Of a stretch of 64,000 bases of DNA, positions 43,984-56,244 are shown piece by piece. A program made the translations under genes and the position numbers. Source of the stretch: Rhizoclosmatium globosum (Eukaryota; Chytridiomycota; Chytridiomycetes; Chytridiales; Chytriomycetaceae). The notes under the pieces are model-generated. The model was not told the DNA's origin and did no database searches. It was given only the letters and a program-made list of their open reading frames with translations. Where the stretch lies: contig MCGO01000038.1 of the NCBI GenBank assembly GCA_002104985.1, positions 343,304-407,303 on the forward strand. Reading direction: 5' to 3'. Position 1 is the stretch's first letter; every line of letters begins with the position of its first letter.

Positions 43984-44876
43984 ATGCAGACTTCGATAGC
44001 GTTTCTCGTCGTTCTTCTCTCCACCGTCGCAACTGCCATCAAGTTTGAGCTGACATCAGCACCACCGGGTGGCTTCCGGCGCTGTGTGAAGCAGTACATT
44101 ACCACTGACACACTGGTGGTTGGGCACTATGAAGTCGGCCCGGATCCGCACGGATCGCAGCGGATTGACGTCGAAGTATGTTTTAATTAGGTATTAATGC
44201 TAGGAAGGGTCTAACGAGGGCTCTCTTTGCCCAATGGACAGATCTTTGACGATGCTACTATTGCCTCAAAGTATTATCGTATGTCGACCCACACATTCTC
44301 TCTTTGAGAAGATAACTAAGCTACATCATTTAATTAGACAAGAACAGTGTCAGTGAAGGCTCCCAGAAGTTTACCTTCAACACTCACGAAACTGCAAACA
44401 TTCACTATTGCTTCACAAACACAAACACTCAACAAGGTACCAAAGCATGTCCTGCCTCATAAATCCCTATCAGACCTTTCCCTCTCAATCCTCAATCGAG
44501 GCTCTTTTATGACCCCGCTCTTCTCCGCCTCCAACTTTTGACACGTTTTAAATTAGCCTACCACGAATCAATGAACCACAAACGTCTCATCTCTCTCCAC
44601 GTCGACACGGGTGCCGAAGCCGAAGACTTTTCCGAAACCAAAAAGAACTTGGAACCCCTTGAACTCGAGGTATACCGACTCGAACGGATTTCAAACGAAC
44701 TTGTCAAGGAGATGGATGTTTTGAAAACTCAGGAAGAGAAAATGCGTGATGTGAATGAGAGCACGAATTCGAGGGTTGCGTGGTTGAGCACTTTGTCGAT
44801 TATCGTGCTTGTTGGTGCTGCTGGATGGCAGCTGCATTATTTGAGGACTTTCTTCAAGAATAAGAAGGTTCTTTAA
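43984..44876 (+). CDS. ERV25: p24-family cargo receptor, Erv25/TMED10 type
   Basis: Four exons (43984..44175, 44242..44278, 44338..44436, 44557..44876), 215 aa, the usual p24 length. The signal peptide is QTSIAFLVVLLSTVATA. The GOLD domain has one Cys pair (RCVKQYI and HYCFTN). A coiled coil follows (LELEVYRLERISNELVKEMDVLK), then a C-terminal transmembrane helix and the tail FFKNKKVL, carrying FF (COPII) and KK (COPI) sorting signals. It cycles between ER and Golgi and selects GPI-anchored cargo. Confidence 0.9.
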
Positions 44877-44996
44877 AGTTTGGAGCTGTGGTTGTGATGC
44901 GAATGATGATTTGATGGATTGTAGGTGGATTTTGGTGTCAACTTCAATATATGAAAACAGACAATCCTTTTACTTCTTCATTATAAATCATCTGCA

Positions 44997-47788
44997 TTAC
45001 TTTGGAACGACCAAAACAGCAGCAAACTCAGGAACAACCGTTACAATCCCCTTCACCTCCGACTTCATCAAACACAAACTCGGAATCAAAACGTACATCG
45101 CCGCCACACACCCACTGGTCGCGAAACATTTACTTCGGCAATCTTCTGGCCCAAACGTAAACACAGACGAAGTCGTACCTTCCCAATAAATAAGTCCAGC
45201 CGCTAACCCGCCATTAGGCACATACGTAACGACATCATCGTTAAGAGTCGGGGATGTCGCTGTAAGTGATGATTTCAACAGACAAAAGTTTGAGCTTTTG
45301 AAGTATACAGCTCCTTTGCAGTTTGGAGTTGAGGAGCATTTCTTGAGGCATTCGGCAACAGTGGAAGTGAGTATTTGCATGTCGTTTCCGTTGTATTGTA
45401 CGTATGGGAGAGGAATCCAGAGTGTAGGTGTGGGGGAAACTTAATTTATTGGGGAGTCAAAATTGCATTGAAGAGTATGTATCAAAAGGAAAGCGTTTAC
45501 GTACTTGTTGTTGTGGTCGTACTGCTTGATGTTGTGGAGCTGGATGTTTTTGTTGTACTTGTGGAGGATGTTGATGAACTGGTACTTGTTGAAGTGGTTG
45601 TTGACGAAGTTGTCTTGCTGCTCGTCGAGGATGTTGTTTGAGATGTGGTTGACGAAGATGTGGTTGATGTTGAGCTAGTGAAAGAAGAAGTTGTTTTTGA
45701 TGTAGTACTAGTTGACGTGTTGGAAGTTGAGCTGGTGGATGTTGATGAAGTTTTTGACGTGGAACTAGACCTTGTAGATGATGTGCTTGTCGATGTGGTA
45801 GACGTCGAGCTTGTGGATGTTGAGCTGGTGGATGAAGTGCTGGATGTGGTTCTTGAAGTTGTTGAAGATGTACTGGTTGAAGTACTGGAAGTTGAGCTTG
45901 TTGACGAAGTACTAGTTGATGAACTAGAAGTAGAAGTTGAACTGGTAGACGAAGTGCTTGATGTGGAACTAGAGCTTGTTGAGGATGTGGACGTTGAGGA
46001 ACTGGTTGATGTTGTTCTTGATGATGAGCTTGAGGTACTATTACTGGTTGAAGATGAACTAGTCGAAGTACTAGATGTTGAGGTCGTGGAACTGGAGCTT
46101 GTTGAAGAAGTGCTGGTTGATGTACTTGATGTCGAGCTGGTAGAAGTTGAACTGGTAGATGAAGTACTTGAAGTGGAGCTAGTTTTAGATGTGGTAGTCG
46201 ACGAACTGGTTGATGTGGTGCTCGTAGATGAAGAGCTCGACGTTGTACTTGAGCTGGTTGAAGACGTACTAGTAGACGTGCTGCTGGTGGATGAAGAGCT
46301 TGAAGTGGTACTGGTGCTCGTTGATGTCGTCGTTCTAGAAGTGCTGGTAGTGGACGAAGAGCTTGATGTGGTACTCGAGCTCGTTGAAGACGTGCTGGTA
46401 GATGTGCTCGAAGTACTAGTTGATGATGTGGTGCTGGAGCTTGTCGAAGAAGTAGTCTTAGAAGTAGTAGATGTTGAACTCGTGGATGATGAGCTTGAGG
46501 TAGTACTGGAGCTCGTTGAAGAAGTACTTGTCGACGTACTTGTTGTGGATGATGAGCTTGAGGTAGTACTGGAGCTCGTTGAAGAAGTACTTGTCGACGT
46601 ACTTGTTGTGGATGATGAGCTTGAGGTAGTACAGGAGCTCGTTGAAGAAGTACTTGTCGACGTACTTGTCGTGGATGATGAGCTTGAGGTAGTGGTACTA
46701 GAACTGGTCGAAGTAGATGTTGAGGTGCTACTAGAAGATGATGTTGTCGAAGACGTGCTACTCGTAGTTGTTGTAGTTGTAGTCATCACTTCACAAGCCA
46801 AATCCTTATTCGACCACAACTTCTGTACAGTGAACACCTGCCCATTCAAACCAACCGTCGTCCCTAACCTCCAAGAACAAATATCTCCAATCTCCGCCCA
46901 CTGATTCCCATTCAAATCATTATTCCAGTCATACCATCCCGCACCAGGAAGCGGATCCGTCACAGCCTCTGCAAGTTCATGCGACGCAACGGAAAACGTG
47001 TCCGCTAACGATCCTTGCCCAGCATGACACCGACACTGTGAATCTGTCAGGTCTGGTAACACTCCATACCACAAATACTGCGTCCCAACATTCAACGCGG
47101 AGATATCAATCACTCCGTGATACCCACACCAACTCGAACACGAATACTCCCCAAACGCGTATATCTTCAACCCTGCTGCGAAATGCACTGGGAAGTACGC
47201 GTTCGCCGTTGGAGTTATGACTCCAGATTTCACGAGAGATTTCAAGTACGGCTGGATATCCAGTTCGTCTGAGAAATAACCCTTTGAGTAATCCATTGAC
47301 TGTGAGACTGAGATGTGTGGGGAGCTTGTGCCTCGAGAGACGGAATATTGGGACATGATGTCCATCCATGGGGATTGTGTGATTCCGGCGTAGAATTGAT
47401 CGATTTCGAAGGCGAAGTTTACGGTTCCATAGTACAGGGGTTGGACGGTGACTTGGGTTATGAGGGGACCTGTGTATCGTACGAGCCACGCATTTTTTGT
47501 TCCTGGAGCGCCGCTGAATGTGTGTGGGTGATTTGGGCCAAAGAACAGGGTTGGAGGGATGTAAGGGGCGTTGTCGGTGGTTGTTGAGAGGTTGTTTGAA
47601 GCATCTCTTTTGTTGGTTATCAATGTTGGTCTGAGCGAAATAGAGCCTATAAGTAGGTTCAGAAAAATTAAGCATTAAGGCGAAATTGAATTATTACCAG
47701 TTCTTTGACGGACTGCAGCATCCAAGTTGATAGTTATTGGGGCCGTTCCAGCTACGCTCAATAAGCACGCAAATACAAGAGAAATCAT
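44997..47788 (-). CDS. Secreted EXORDIUM/PHI-1-like protein with Ser/Thr array and PAN domains
   Basis: Three exons (47698..47788, 45505..47646, 44997..45439), 891 aa. The signal peptide is MISLVFACLLSVAGTAP. Residues about 45-320 resemble the plant-like EXO/PHI-1 family: they carry ASHELAEAVTDP with a following WYDW and EIGDIC, a zinc-site-like pattern. A block of about 430 Ser/Thr residues follows (45505..46780), surely O-glycosylated, with an internal 21-residue repeat. The C-terminal exon encodes PAN/Apple-type Cys motifs (CLKKCSSTPNCKGAVYF; CRSKCFATSGCVAAMYV). This layout suits a cell-wall or extracellular adhesion protein; the EXO assignment is by motif only. Confidence 0.7.
46482..46670 (-). 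repeat. Three near-identical 63-bp tandem units in the Ser/Thr array
   Basis: Unit of 63 bp (21 codons) repeated three times with one or two mismatches, within the wider Thr/Ser-coding repeat tract of 45505..46780. It is in frame, so copy number can vary without breaking the gene. Confidence 0.85.
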
Positions 47789-47965
47789 GCGTTTTCAAAG
47801 CGAAAGTGAATGAATCATTGTCAGTTTAGTCTGCAGAGAAATGAACAGGAGTTGAAACCAACAAGGGGTAGACGCCAATAAACCTTTGCACGTAATTTAT
47901 TACTGATATCTAATGAAAGAGTAAAAAGTCTTTTTGAACACAACTAGAATGCGAATCATGGACTT

Positions 47966-50890
47966 CTAGACCGCAAACTTGGAATATTTGGCCAACGCGT
48001 TCCAAACATCCCCATCCACTGGCGAAAACTCAAAATCCCCCGGCTGTGAAACCGTCGAAACCTCCCACGGCATCCAAGGAACTCGATGATCATTCGCCAA
48101 CTGCGCAATCGCCGCAACAGTCCCCGCTTTATCACTTGGAAGTCCAAACTCCTCTATAACAATCATCTTCCCCGCCGCAATCGCTTTATCAACCGCACTT
48201 GGCAATAAGCTCCACGCACTTGGATCGTAATTATGTATCGCAATTAGATCCAACGCCGGGCAATTGAAGTTGTTATCGATAATCGAGTCCGCGAAAGTTT
48301 GTCCACCGCCTGTCCCGATCTTGATTCCGTTGTTCGAGAGCAACTTTTTGAGGTTTGTTGCACGGGTGCACCACCAGTCGGGGTTCGGGAGGTTGAGGGA
48401 TCCTTGTGCCTCGTTTTGGAATTCGAAGGCGTATATGGATTCGGGGATATCTTTCCACGCGCGGTTGTTCATGCGTGGGTTTTTGTGGGATAAAATGTAG
48501 GCGAGGCGGTTGTCGAAGGATTGTTGGGCTGTGGGGTCTGTGTAGAAGGATCCGGCTCCGCCTTGGCTTGTGCACTTGTTGGTTGTGGGATCTAATTTAC
48601 AGTATTTGAGGCAATATGCGTCGCAGGTTCCCCATGTGTTGTCAAGGTTCCAGCGGTCGTGCATTGCGATGATGAGTTTGATGTTGTATTGGGGGACGAG
48701 GGCGAGGAGGGAATCGAGGTTTGTGAGGACCGTGTCGTTGTAGACTCCGATTGTGGTTGGTTCGAGGTCGGGTTGGCCTGTTGCGAGTGTGTTTTTGCCG
48801 TTGACTCCGAATTGGGTGATGAAGATACGGACTACGGTAATTCCGGCTTGTTGGAGGGAGGAGAGAAGGTACTGCTGGTTGGATACGGGGAGGTTGGCAA
48901 TAAAGTAACTGTTCACTCCAGCAAACGTAGGTGTGGAAAGAGTCGCAGTAAAGCAATCGGATCCAGCTCCCGAAGGACGGCAAGTATACTTTTGACTTTC
49001 TAGATCCAATTTACCCAAACAGCAAACAAATCCGCTTGATTGACAAACATCTCCTTTGGTACACGAAGTGTAATCTGGAATACCAGTGGTAGGAAGATAC
49101 CCAACCGACGCAACTGAAACAACAGTACCGGAGTCAGGAACGAAAACCCAATCAGCAGTCAAAGTTTGTCTTGTGTATAGCTTGTTATCCTGACCAACAC
49201 CTAAAATCGATCCGTCATCTAATTGTGCTGTGCTGTACACACAACAAGCCCCAATGAACACCCAATTAGAAGTCAGGGTCTGCCGTGTGTACAATTTCAA
49301 ATCTGGTCCTGTTCCAAGAATCACACCGTTCGACAAGACTGTTATGTCAATAACAGTCCCCGAATTAGGAATAAATTGCCAGTTTCCGTAGAGACCAGCT
49401 CGCGTGTATAAGTAACCATCCATTCCAACACCCAGCAATGTTTTCTTGTCTGTGAGGAGGCCGATGCTCTTGACAGATCCTGATCCCTTAATTTGGAGGC
49501 ATCCAATTGTAGAGGCTGCGGTAGGACATGTGTATAGCAAGTTGTCTTGGCCGACGAGAACGAATGAGTTGTCTCCTAGTTGAATCATATCGAGGGCTCT
49601 CTGTCCTGCGAGGGATGTCCATGGCGCATATAGGGAGGCCTTTCTCCACAAAGAGTTGTCTGGTGCGACACCCACGATAGAGACTGGAATGGATGAAATG
49701 GGAGCAGTGGAGAAGGAAGCAACTGATTTGACACCAGCAGAATTTGCTACGTAGTACCAAGGTGAGTTAAGGGTTTGCCTCTGGTACAATGCAAAGTCGG
49801 GACCGACACCAATAATAGATCCATCTGGGAGTTGAGTAGTACGAGTAACGCAACATGCGCCAAAGTAAACCCATCCAGCAGTAAGAGTCTGTTTCGTGTA
49901 CAAATTTCCATCTGGGGCTGTTCCAAGAATGACATTGTTCGACAAGACAGTAATATCCACAACTGTGCCCGAGTTTGGAACCAAGACCCACGGAGAATCG
50001 TAGAGAGTGTTTCTGGTGTATAGTTGACCGTCCATACCCACTCCAACATATGTACCATCATTCAAGCGATCGATACTCTTGACAGCAGAGGTATTGGGGA
50101 CTTTATCACAGTGAACATAGATTGAGAGAGTTGGGCAATAATAAAGATTGTTGTCGACGCCTACAGTAACAAACGAATACCCAGTTGTTTGGATGACATC
50201 GATGGCAGTGAAATTTTGAACACCGAGAGAAGTCCATGGGGCATTGATAGAGGATTTGTAGATGATTGTGTTGTCGGTGGCGATTCCGACGAGGGCAGGT
50301 ACTGATTGAGTGTTAGGGTTAAATGAGGCAACACTTTCAAAAGGGAGATGGACACACCACTTTGGCTGGTTGCGGTTGCCGCAAGAGCCTTTACTTGAGC
50401 TGCCTTCGCCACGACTGGTTCTTTTGCGATGGCAATGTTTGCGGCTTGAACGGCGATTGGTGGTTTGACAGCTGAGGATGTAGTGGTGGTTGTACTTGTC
50501 GTGGTTGAGGTTGTAGTCTTTGTAGTTGAAGTAGTTGATGAAGTTGAAGTAGTCGATGAAGTTGTGGTTGTGGCAACAGGGGCAGTGGTGGTGGTTGATT
50601 GCAAGATGGCTCCGTTGATTTGATCGAAGGATTGATCAGCTTGACCTACGAATTAATGATCGAATTAGATACATTTCCCCTAGCTGATAAGGGAAAGAAA
50701 GAGAAGAGAGGAAGGTGACAGCGATCGAAACAAGCTATCAATCCCTCAATTCATCCATTCACACTCGGTATTCGTACTCACCATCTGAACCTACTCGAGC
50801 CTCTGATCCACCTTGAACAACTTCAGAAAGTGGTATCGATGCTGCCAGACCAACAAGGGCAAGACGCACCAGATTGGTGCCAATCAACAT
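47966..50890 (-). CDS. Secreted GH5-like glycoside hydrolase fused to propeller (tachylectin/tectonin-like) repeats
   Basis: Three exons (50782..50890, 50358..50645, 47966..50301), 910 aa. Signal-peptide-like start (LVRLALVGLAASIPLS), then a Thr-rich linker (about residues 50-90). About nine repeats of roughly 35-45 residues follow, with the pattern GVGxDNxLYTR..L...WV.VPNSG, VVDITVLSN, NGVILGT (residues about 130-470). Next is a small Cys-rich segment (CTKGDVCQSSGFVCC). The C-terminal catalytic part (about 515-910) is GH5-like: FQNE gives the acid/base Glu at about 763, and VIEEFG the nucleophile at about 850. It likely cuts beta-mannan or beta-glucan, with the propeller binding sugar. The intron at 50302..50357 is needed to join the linker to the first repeat. 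A run of A bases lies directly before the ATG. Confidence 0.8.
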
Positions 50891-51478
50891 CTTTTTTTTT
50901 TTGGAGAGATTTTGATTGATTAACTCTTGGAACTCTTGAAACCAGTTCAACTTGATGGTACCGCCAGTGAAGAAGGAAGTCAAGAAGTATAGGCTCTATT
51001 TCCGTACCGTTCTAGCTCAACTTGAAAAGAGTAAGAAGAAAGGAGGAAACAAAGAGATGATTTGGAATATTGATAATAAAAAGGGCGAAAAATAGAAACA
51101 TTTAGCTCCTTTTGTAAACAGGAATGTTTGAGAGTGTGTTGGTTGGATTCATTCAGTTCAGTGTGAGCTTGAACGACCTTGCCACAACATGACAAGTGAA
51201 GAATCTTGCACTACCTATGCAGCAGAAATGATAATAGCAATGATAAGCTACGATGACTTGTTCATTCTACACAAATAATGTGTGCAAGTGTAAGCTGGTT
51301 GTCAGACGACCTTTTATGGGATGGATTCTTTTTGGGTCATGCTCTATCTCTCCTCTGAAATAACAACTCAGTACCATTCAATCATTAATAACGTGTTTCA
51401 GGGGTAAGTTCATTCGTGTTTCGAGTTGGTTTCAGTTGGACTTCGGTTGGGGAAACAGAAAAAGACAGTGACATTCGA
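50891..51478. other. Divergent intergenic region
   Basis: 588 bp between the GH5-like and TIR-like/TPR genes. It contains a T10+ run at 50891-50902 and AT-rich sequence near 51060-51100. No conserved ORF, RNA gene or repeat was recognised. Confidence 0.5.
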
Positions 51479-53435
51479 ATGGGCAACGCAGAGTCGTCAC
51501 CATCGAGGCCACCATCGGCAGTCCCTTCATTGGCAGCCCGAACGCGGTCACTGGACTCTCCCTTTGGATACTCACCCACATTCAGAGAATCTGTGAGTAG
51601 CTACACCCTTGTTACTGCCAGATAGTAGCAACATTGTACTAACAGTATCCAATGTACCCACTGCCACAATCAGAGATCGATGCAGTTTGAATCAATGACA
51701 CCACCACCAATGGTTACACTATCTTCAACAGTTACGTGCATTTCCCGTCTGTCCATCTTCCAGCGAGCCCACCCATCCAATTTAGCCCTGGCATCTAACC
51801 TTCTCCCCCTTCCAGTCTTCCCGCGCAACACCAGAATCAATCAGCGAACGATCCGAGACGCCTCAGGCACCACCGGTACCGCCTCTTCCACTGCCCCAAT
51901 AACAACTAATTAGACTACACCCTGTCAGCCCACCACCCACGCTTCCGTCCTCGCAAAGGGTCTCCCCGTAAACCATCTATACACTCTCGTAAACCAGTTC
52001 GGTGGACGTGCAGCTCTGGCAGGTCTCTCAACAGCCCAAGTCGTTGACAAGTTCATTCGACCAATGACATCTGCTTCAAACGTGTCTCTCTGTGGATACA
52101 TGACCCTGAACTCGAACGCATCGCTTGTCCAGGATGCACAGTACTTTATATCTCACTCTCACTCGTCCTCATTTTTGGGACTGGTGGATGCGTTGGAGTC
52201 GTGGGCTTTGTCAAACAACTTGAACGCTTTCTCTACGATTGTCTGGATTGATATTTTCTCGCTTTCTCAGCATTCTACTGCTGAGCGGGACCTGGCTTGG
52301 TTCGAATATACCCAGAGAAAGATTCAAAAGATTGGGAATACGGTGTTGGTTCTAGATTGGGCGAATCCTATTCCGCTTGTTCGTACTTGGTGTCTGTTTG
52401 AGGCGTGGGTGGGTGCTGGGGCTGGGAGATTGAATGTCGCTATTAGTCAGAAAGGGTTGGAGTGGTTTTTGGAGGAGTTCAAGTTGGATTCTGGACGTTT
52501 CTGTGGGTATGGTATGTACCATGTTTAGTGTTGATAGTTATTAGTACGGAGAGAGGAAGAACGGGATGGTTTATTAGTGCCCACCTAAATCTCCCTCTCT
52601 GGTCAATATCTCGCACACATTACTAAATTCAAATCATGCTATAGTCGGATCAATTGACTGTGAAATGAGTGCGACAACAACACCAACCGACAAACAAACC
52701 TTACTCCACATTCTCACTCGTGACAACCCCATTCCAACAATCAACCGCACCCTCTCCCACCTCCTCGCTTCCTGGATCACCTTCACCCTCCAACAACAAA
52801 TCGCCAACAACCCATCCCCCCAATCCTCCGCCCAATACATGTACGCCCTCGCAAACTTCCACCGCCTCTCCGGAAACCTCCACGCCGCCGAACACATCCT
52901 CTTCCAATGCCTCCAAAAGCAAAAACAAGTCCTCGGCGAAACCCACGAACAAACCCTCGTCACACTCGGCACACTCGCCCTCGTCTACATTTCCCAAACT
53001 CGCTTCGAAAGCGCCGAACCACTCCTCCTACAATGCTGCCTCGCGTCACAGCGCGCACTGGGGTCTGACCACGTAGATACGATCAATGCTACGTTCAACC
53101 TGGCACAGTTTTACGTGTCGAGGGGGAGGTTGGATCAAGCGGAGCCGTTGTTTCTTGAAGCGATTCAAGCGCAGAAGAGGGTTCTTGGGCCGACGCATCC
53201 AGAGACTGTGGAGAGTATTACAATTCTGGCGAATTTGTATGCAAGGGAAGGGTGGTTTGAGAAGGCGTTGCCGTTGTTGAAGGAGACGATTGATAAATTG
53301 GGTGGAGTTGGGCCTGCAGTTGTGCCGTTGCTTGAGGCGATGGAAGGGGTGAGGAGGGGACTTGCTGGTGCCGTTTCTGCGATGGAAGGGCGGCTGTCGA
53401 GGTTGAGTTCGCAGAGTACTCCACAAGTTGTTTGA
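51479..53435 (+). CDS. TIR-like domain protein with kinesin-light-chain-type TPRs, myristoylation start
   Basis: Modelled as five exons (51479..51592, 51674..51712, 51816..51875, 51929..52511, 52645..53435), 528 aa. The start MGNAESS is a good N-myristoylation signal. Residues about 105-260 have QYFISHSHSSSFLGLVDALE, then IVWIDIFSLSQH, VLVLDWANPIPLVRTWCLFEAW. This is a TIR-like pattern found next to TPRs in algae, oomycetes and chytrids. The last exon holds at least three TPRs of the 42-residue KLC type (ERxLGxxHxxTxxTLxxLAxxY pattern: LGETHEQTLVTLGTLALVY, LGSDHVDTINATFNLAQFY, LGPTHPETVESITILANLY). Exons 2 and 3 are short and less certain. The protein may be a signalling or self/non-self sensor; function is not established. 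Confidence 0.68.
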
Positions 53436-53649
53436 GTTTTTGTTTTTCTTATGTTCTTGGGGGAATATCTTTTGTTTTTCGTTTGTTCTACTCTTTGTTT
53501 GTTTGCGATATAGATGAAAATTAAGGCTCCGTTTTGTCCATATAATCGGTAAATACTTTGTGTGAGACATCATTTTTTGGCTTGCATCCATTTGCATCAG
53601 TCATTGAACCCCACAGAAAAAACACGCACAAGAACCTCATTTCCAAGCG

Positions 53650-56008
53650 ATGGCAGGCAACTACTCTGTGGATGCTGTCACTGTCCTCGCGTGGCACAAT
53701 GATTTCCGTGCCTCTCACTCTCTTAGACCTCTTACTTGGAGCTCTGGTCTTGCTTCAAATGCAACAAATTGGGCTGATCATTCAGCCTCCTTCCCTTCTT
53801 GTTGGACCCCAACTGTCCCGGATCAACATGATCTAGCTGGTTTCAATCACACTAATGCATGGGGCTCTAGTAATACTACGATCCTGTCACTGTTCAAGAC
53901 TTGGACCAATGAGCCAATTACCAACGCCACTTTGGTTACTGCCAACAATGCAACTGTGATCCTGTCAAACTACTCTTCGGCTGTTGGATGTGCTATCGGA
54001 CAGAACGCTTCTGCCGGCTGTTTCGCGTTTGTCTGTGTCTATCAGGACAAAGGTGAGGTTGATTTAACAACCAGATACACGTGTTTCCCATACTCACTCT
54101 GAATTCAATTATTAAATAGCCTTCGAAACAAAGGTCGATCAAGGTGCAACTACTGGTGCTACTGTTGCTTCCCGCCAGACCTCATTTGTTTTTGAATCTG
54201 AAGCGAACTCAAAACCCTCAACTTCATATGACTCATCGGCTTCCTTCACCACTGTTTTGCCTCCGCTTTCTGCATTAAATACCACTGCTGCCGAGACTGC
54301 CATTGTAGTAACTCCGATTCAATCGTCTGTTCCTGCTACTGCTTCAACCGAAAGTGACTATGATCCATACACTGACTGGTTCGACCCATTGCCCACAGAG
54401 GCTGACGATATTGCCGTAAAGAGAAGCGTCTCTTCAACAGTATCGATCACTGCCGCTACTTCCAACACGATTTACCCAACCACAACGATATTGAACACAA
54501 GGTCAATTAACAACAACGACACTGATGCGTTCCCAGAACTTGAAATGCCAAAACTCTTTGTCTCATACGAGGACGGGAAACTCATTATTAATGCAAACAT
54601 GACCAACGCCAAGCCTGTCACAACCATCCAATTCACAGCCATTGATACCAAGTTGAACGAAACCATCTTAGAGACCGGGAATATTACTGTTTCACAAGAC
54701 CATCGTCGTGATGGAGATTATAGACCCCTTGCTTACGAGATTTTCAATTTTAGAACGTGTGGAATCGTTGCAGTCATTACGGAGTTCACTGTATGCAACA
54801 GTAACAATTACGATAATTGCCCAGATCAATACCTGTCGTCAAGTAGATTCACTGAAATGTTTGACCCTACAAGAGTGAAAGGGACTGGATACACGGGTCA
54901 GACATGTTCGATGTCACCAAATTATATCCCTCATTACTGGATCGCGTTGCCGAGCGTGGATATGTACGGCTTTGACATTGGCTCAAAAAAATCGGTTGAC
55001 ACGGGACGTGATTGTGTTGAATACTGTGCTTGGATCCCAGAGTGTGTAGGTTTCGTCTTTTCTATTCAATACCAACGATGTTGGTTCAAGAGTATTTTAA
55101 ATGGATGGGACGTCCATCTTGATTCGGATCGACTCCTTTATGTCCCCACGGCTATGGCGAATTCACTGATTTTTGGGATTGATTATTGGGGAAACGATAT
55201 TGCTGAATATGCAGTTACTTCCAACGATGCTTGTCGAAATATGTGCTCCCGTTATGCAAACTGTGAAACGGCTGTGTTTCGTTACGACTTGAGCAAGTGC
55301 TATGTGAAGTCGTCACTCTCTGGAACTCCTGTCATCAACCAATACGCTCGTCTTTCATTCAAACCAATGAATAGTCTATTACTTGGAGTTGGAACAGACC
55401 ATAATTTGTATTGGCGAGACCCAGAAATCCCAGTATGGAAGATTGTTGGGGCGGGGATGCGCCTCTTAGACATTGTTCAGCTCAGCGACTGGAGTCTTCT
55501 TGCTGTTGGCGAAGACAACAAACTTTACTGGACGATTGGGTTATTTCAGAGCTCTGGTTGGAGCGTGGTTCCTGGCTCGGGATCAGTGACGAGAATCGCA
55601 CTTGTGGCAGGCGGAGCTTACCTAGTTGGAATCGGAATGGATTGCGAGCTCTATTCGGTCATGATTAGTAAAGGATTTAATGCTCAAGGTTTGCAAGGGG
55701 GATTCAGTTGGTACCATATCGGAAACACAGGCTGCGTCAAAGATGTTCTCCAATTGCCTAATGGCTGGATTGGTGGGATTGGTACGGACAACAAACTATA
55801 CTTTAAGACATCATGGGATACAAATTGGCAGATGGCACCTAACTTTAATGGAGAAGTGACTGGTCTTACAGTCCTTAAGGACCAAACTCTTATTGGTATT
55901 GGAATGGATGGAAGCGTCTGGAGAATGAACTCTTGGGATACGGGATTCCCAGACGGTGCACCTTTGACAAAGAGTTGTTGCTTTATTTCCATTTCCACCG
56001 CTTGGTAG
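53650..56008 (+). CDS. CAP domain + PAN/Apple + propeller-repeat protein
   Basis: Two exons (53650..54052, 54120..56008), 763 aa. The CAP domain is at about 10-134 (WHNDFRASHSL, NWADHSASF, VGCAIGQ, FAFVCVYQ). A Ser/Thr-rich linker follows to about residue 245. Then come two PAN/Apple-like segments with Cys pairs (CVEYCAWIPECVGFVFS; CRNMCSRYANCETAVF) and, from about 540, propeller repeats (LLGVGTDHNLYWRDPEIP, LLAVGEDNKLYW, LVGIGMDCELY, IGGIGTDNKLYF, LIGIGMDGSVWR). No signal peptide is visible: the CAP domain begins ten residues after the ATG. A decayed copy lies at 62463..63922. Confidence 0.75.
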
Positions 56009-56244
56009 ACTGTTTGGAAACCAGATTTCAATTCGTTTCTATTGGTATTCAGTGATAAAAAGGTCTCATTTATCAAAAAAGAAGCAGTAGAGACGATTAT
56101 AGTTGGGTTTTAAGGTTTTTGAACTTTTCACCCTTCAAGTTTCTTCACTACCTCGCTTCTGAGCATTAACCTGGTAGGCTGCCCCTTCGAAGTGAATGAC
56201 ATGCACTCATTGAGTTAATTAAGGTTTCAGCTCCAATATCATCC

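Noticed and set aside
45645..46904. Long plus-strand frame (419 codons, Val/Glu/Leu-rich)
   Set aside because: Mirror of the Ser/Thr repeat tract of the minus-strand gene; simple-repeat antisense, not a gene.
50302..50357. Apparent frameshift in the GH5-like gene
   Set aside because: Explained by a 56-nt GTGTGT..CAG intron with a CTAAC branch site; joined phases are correct.
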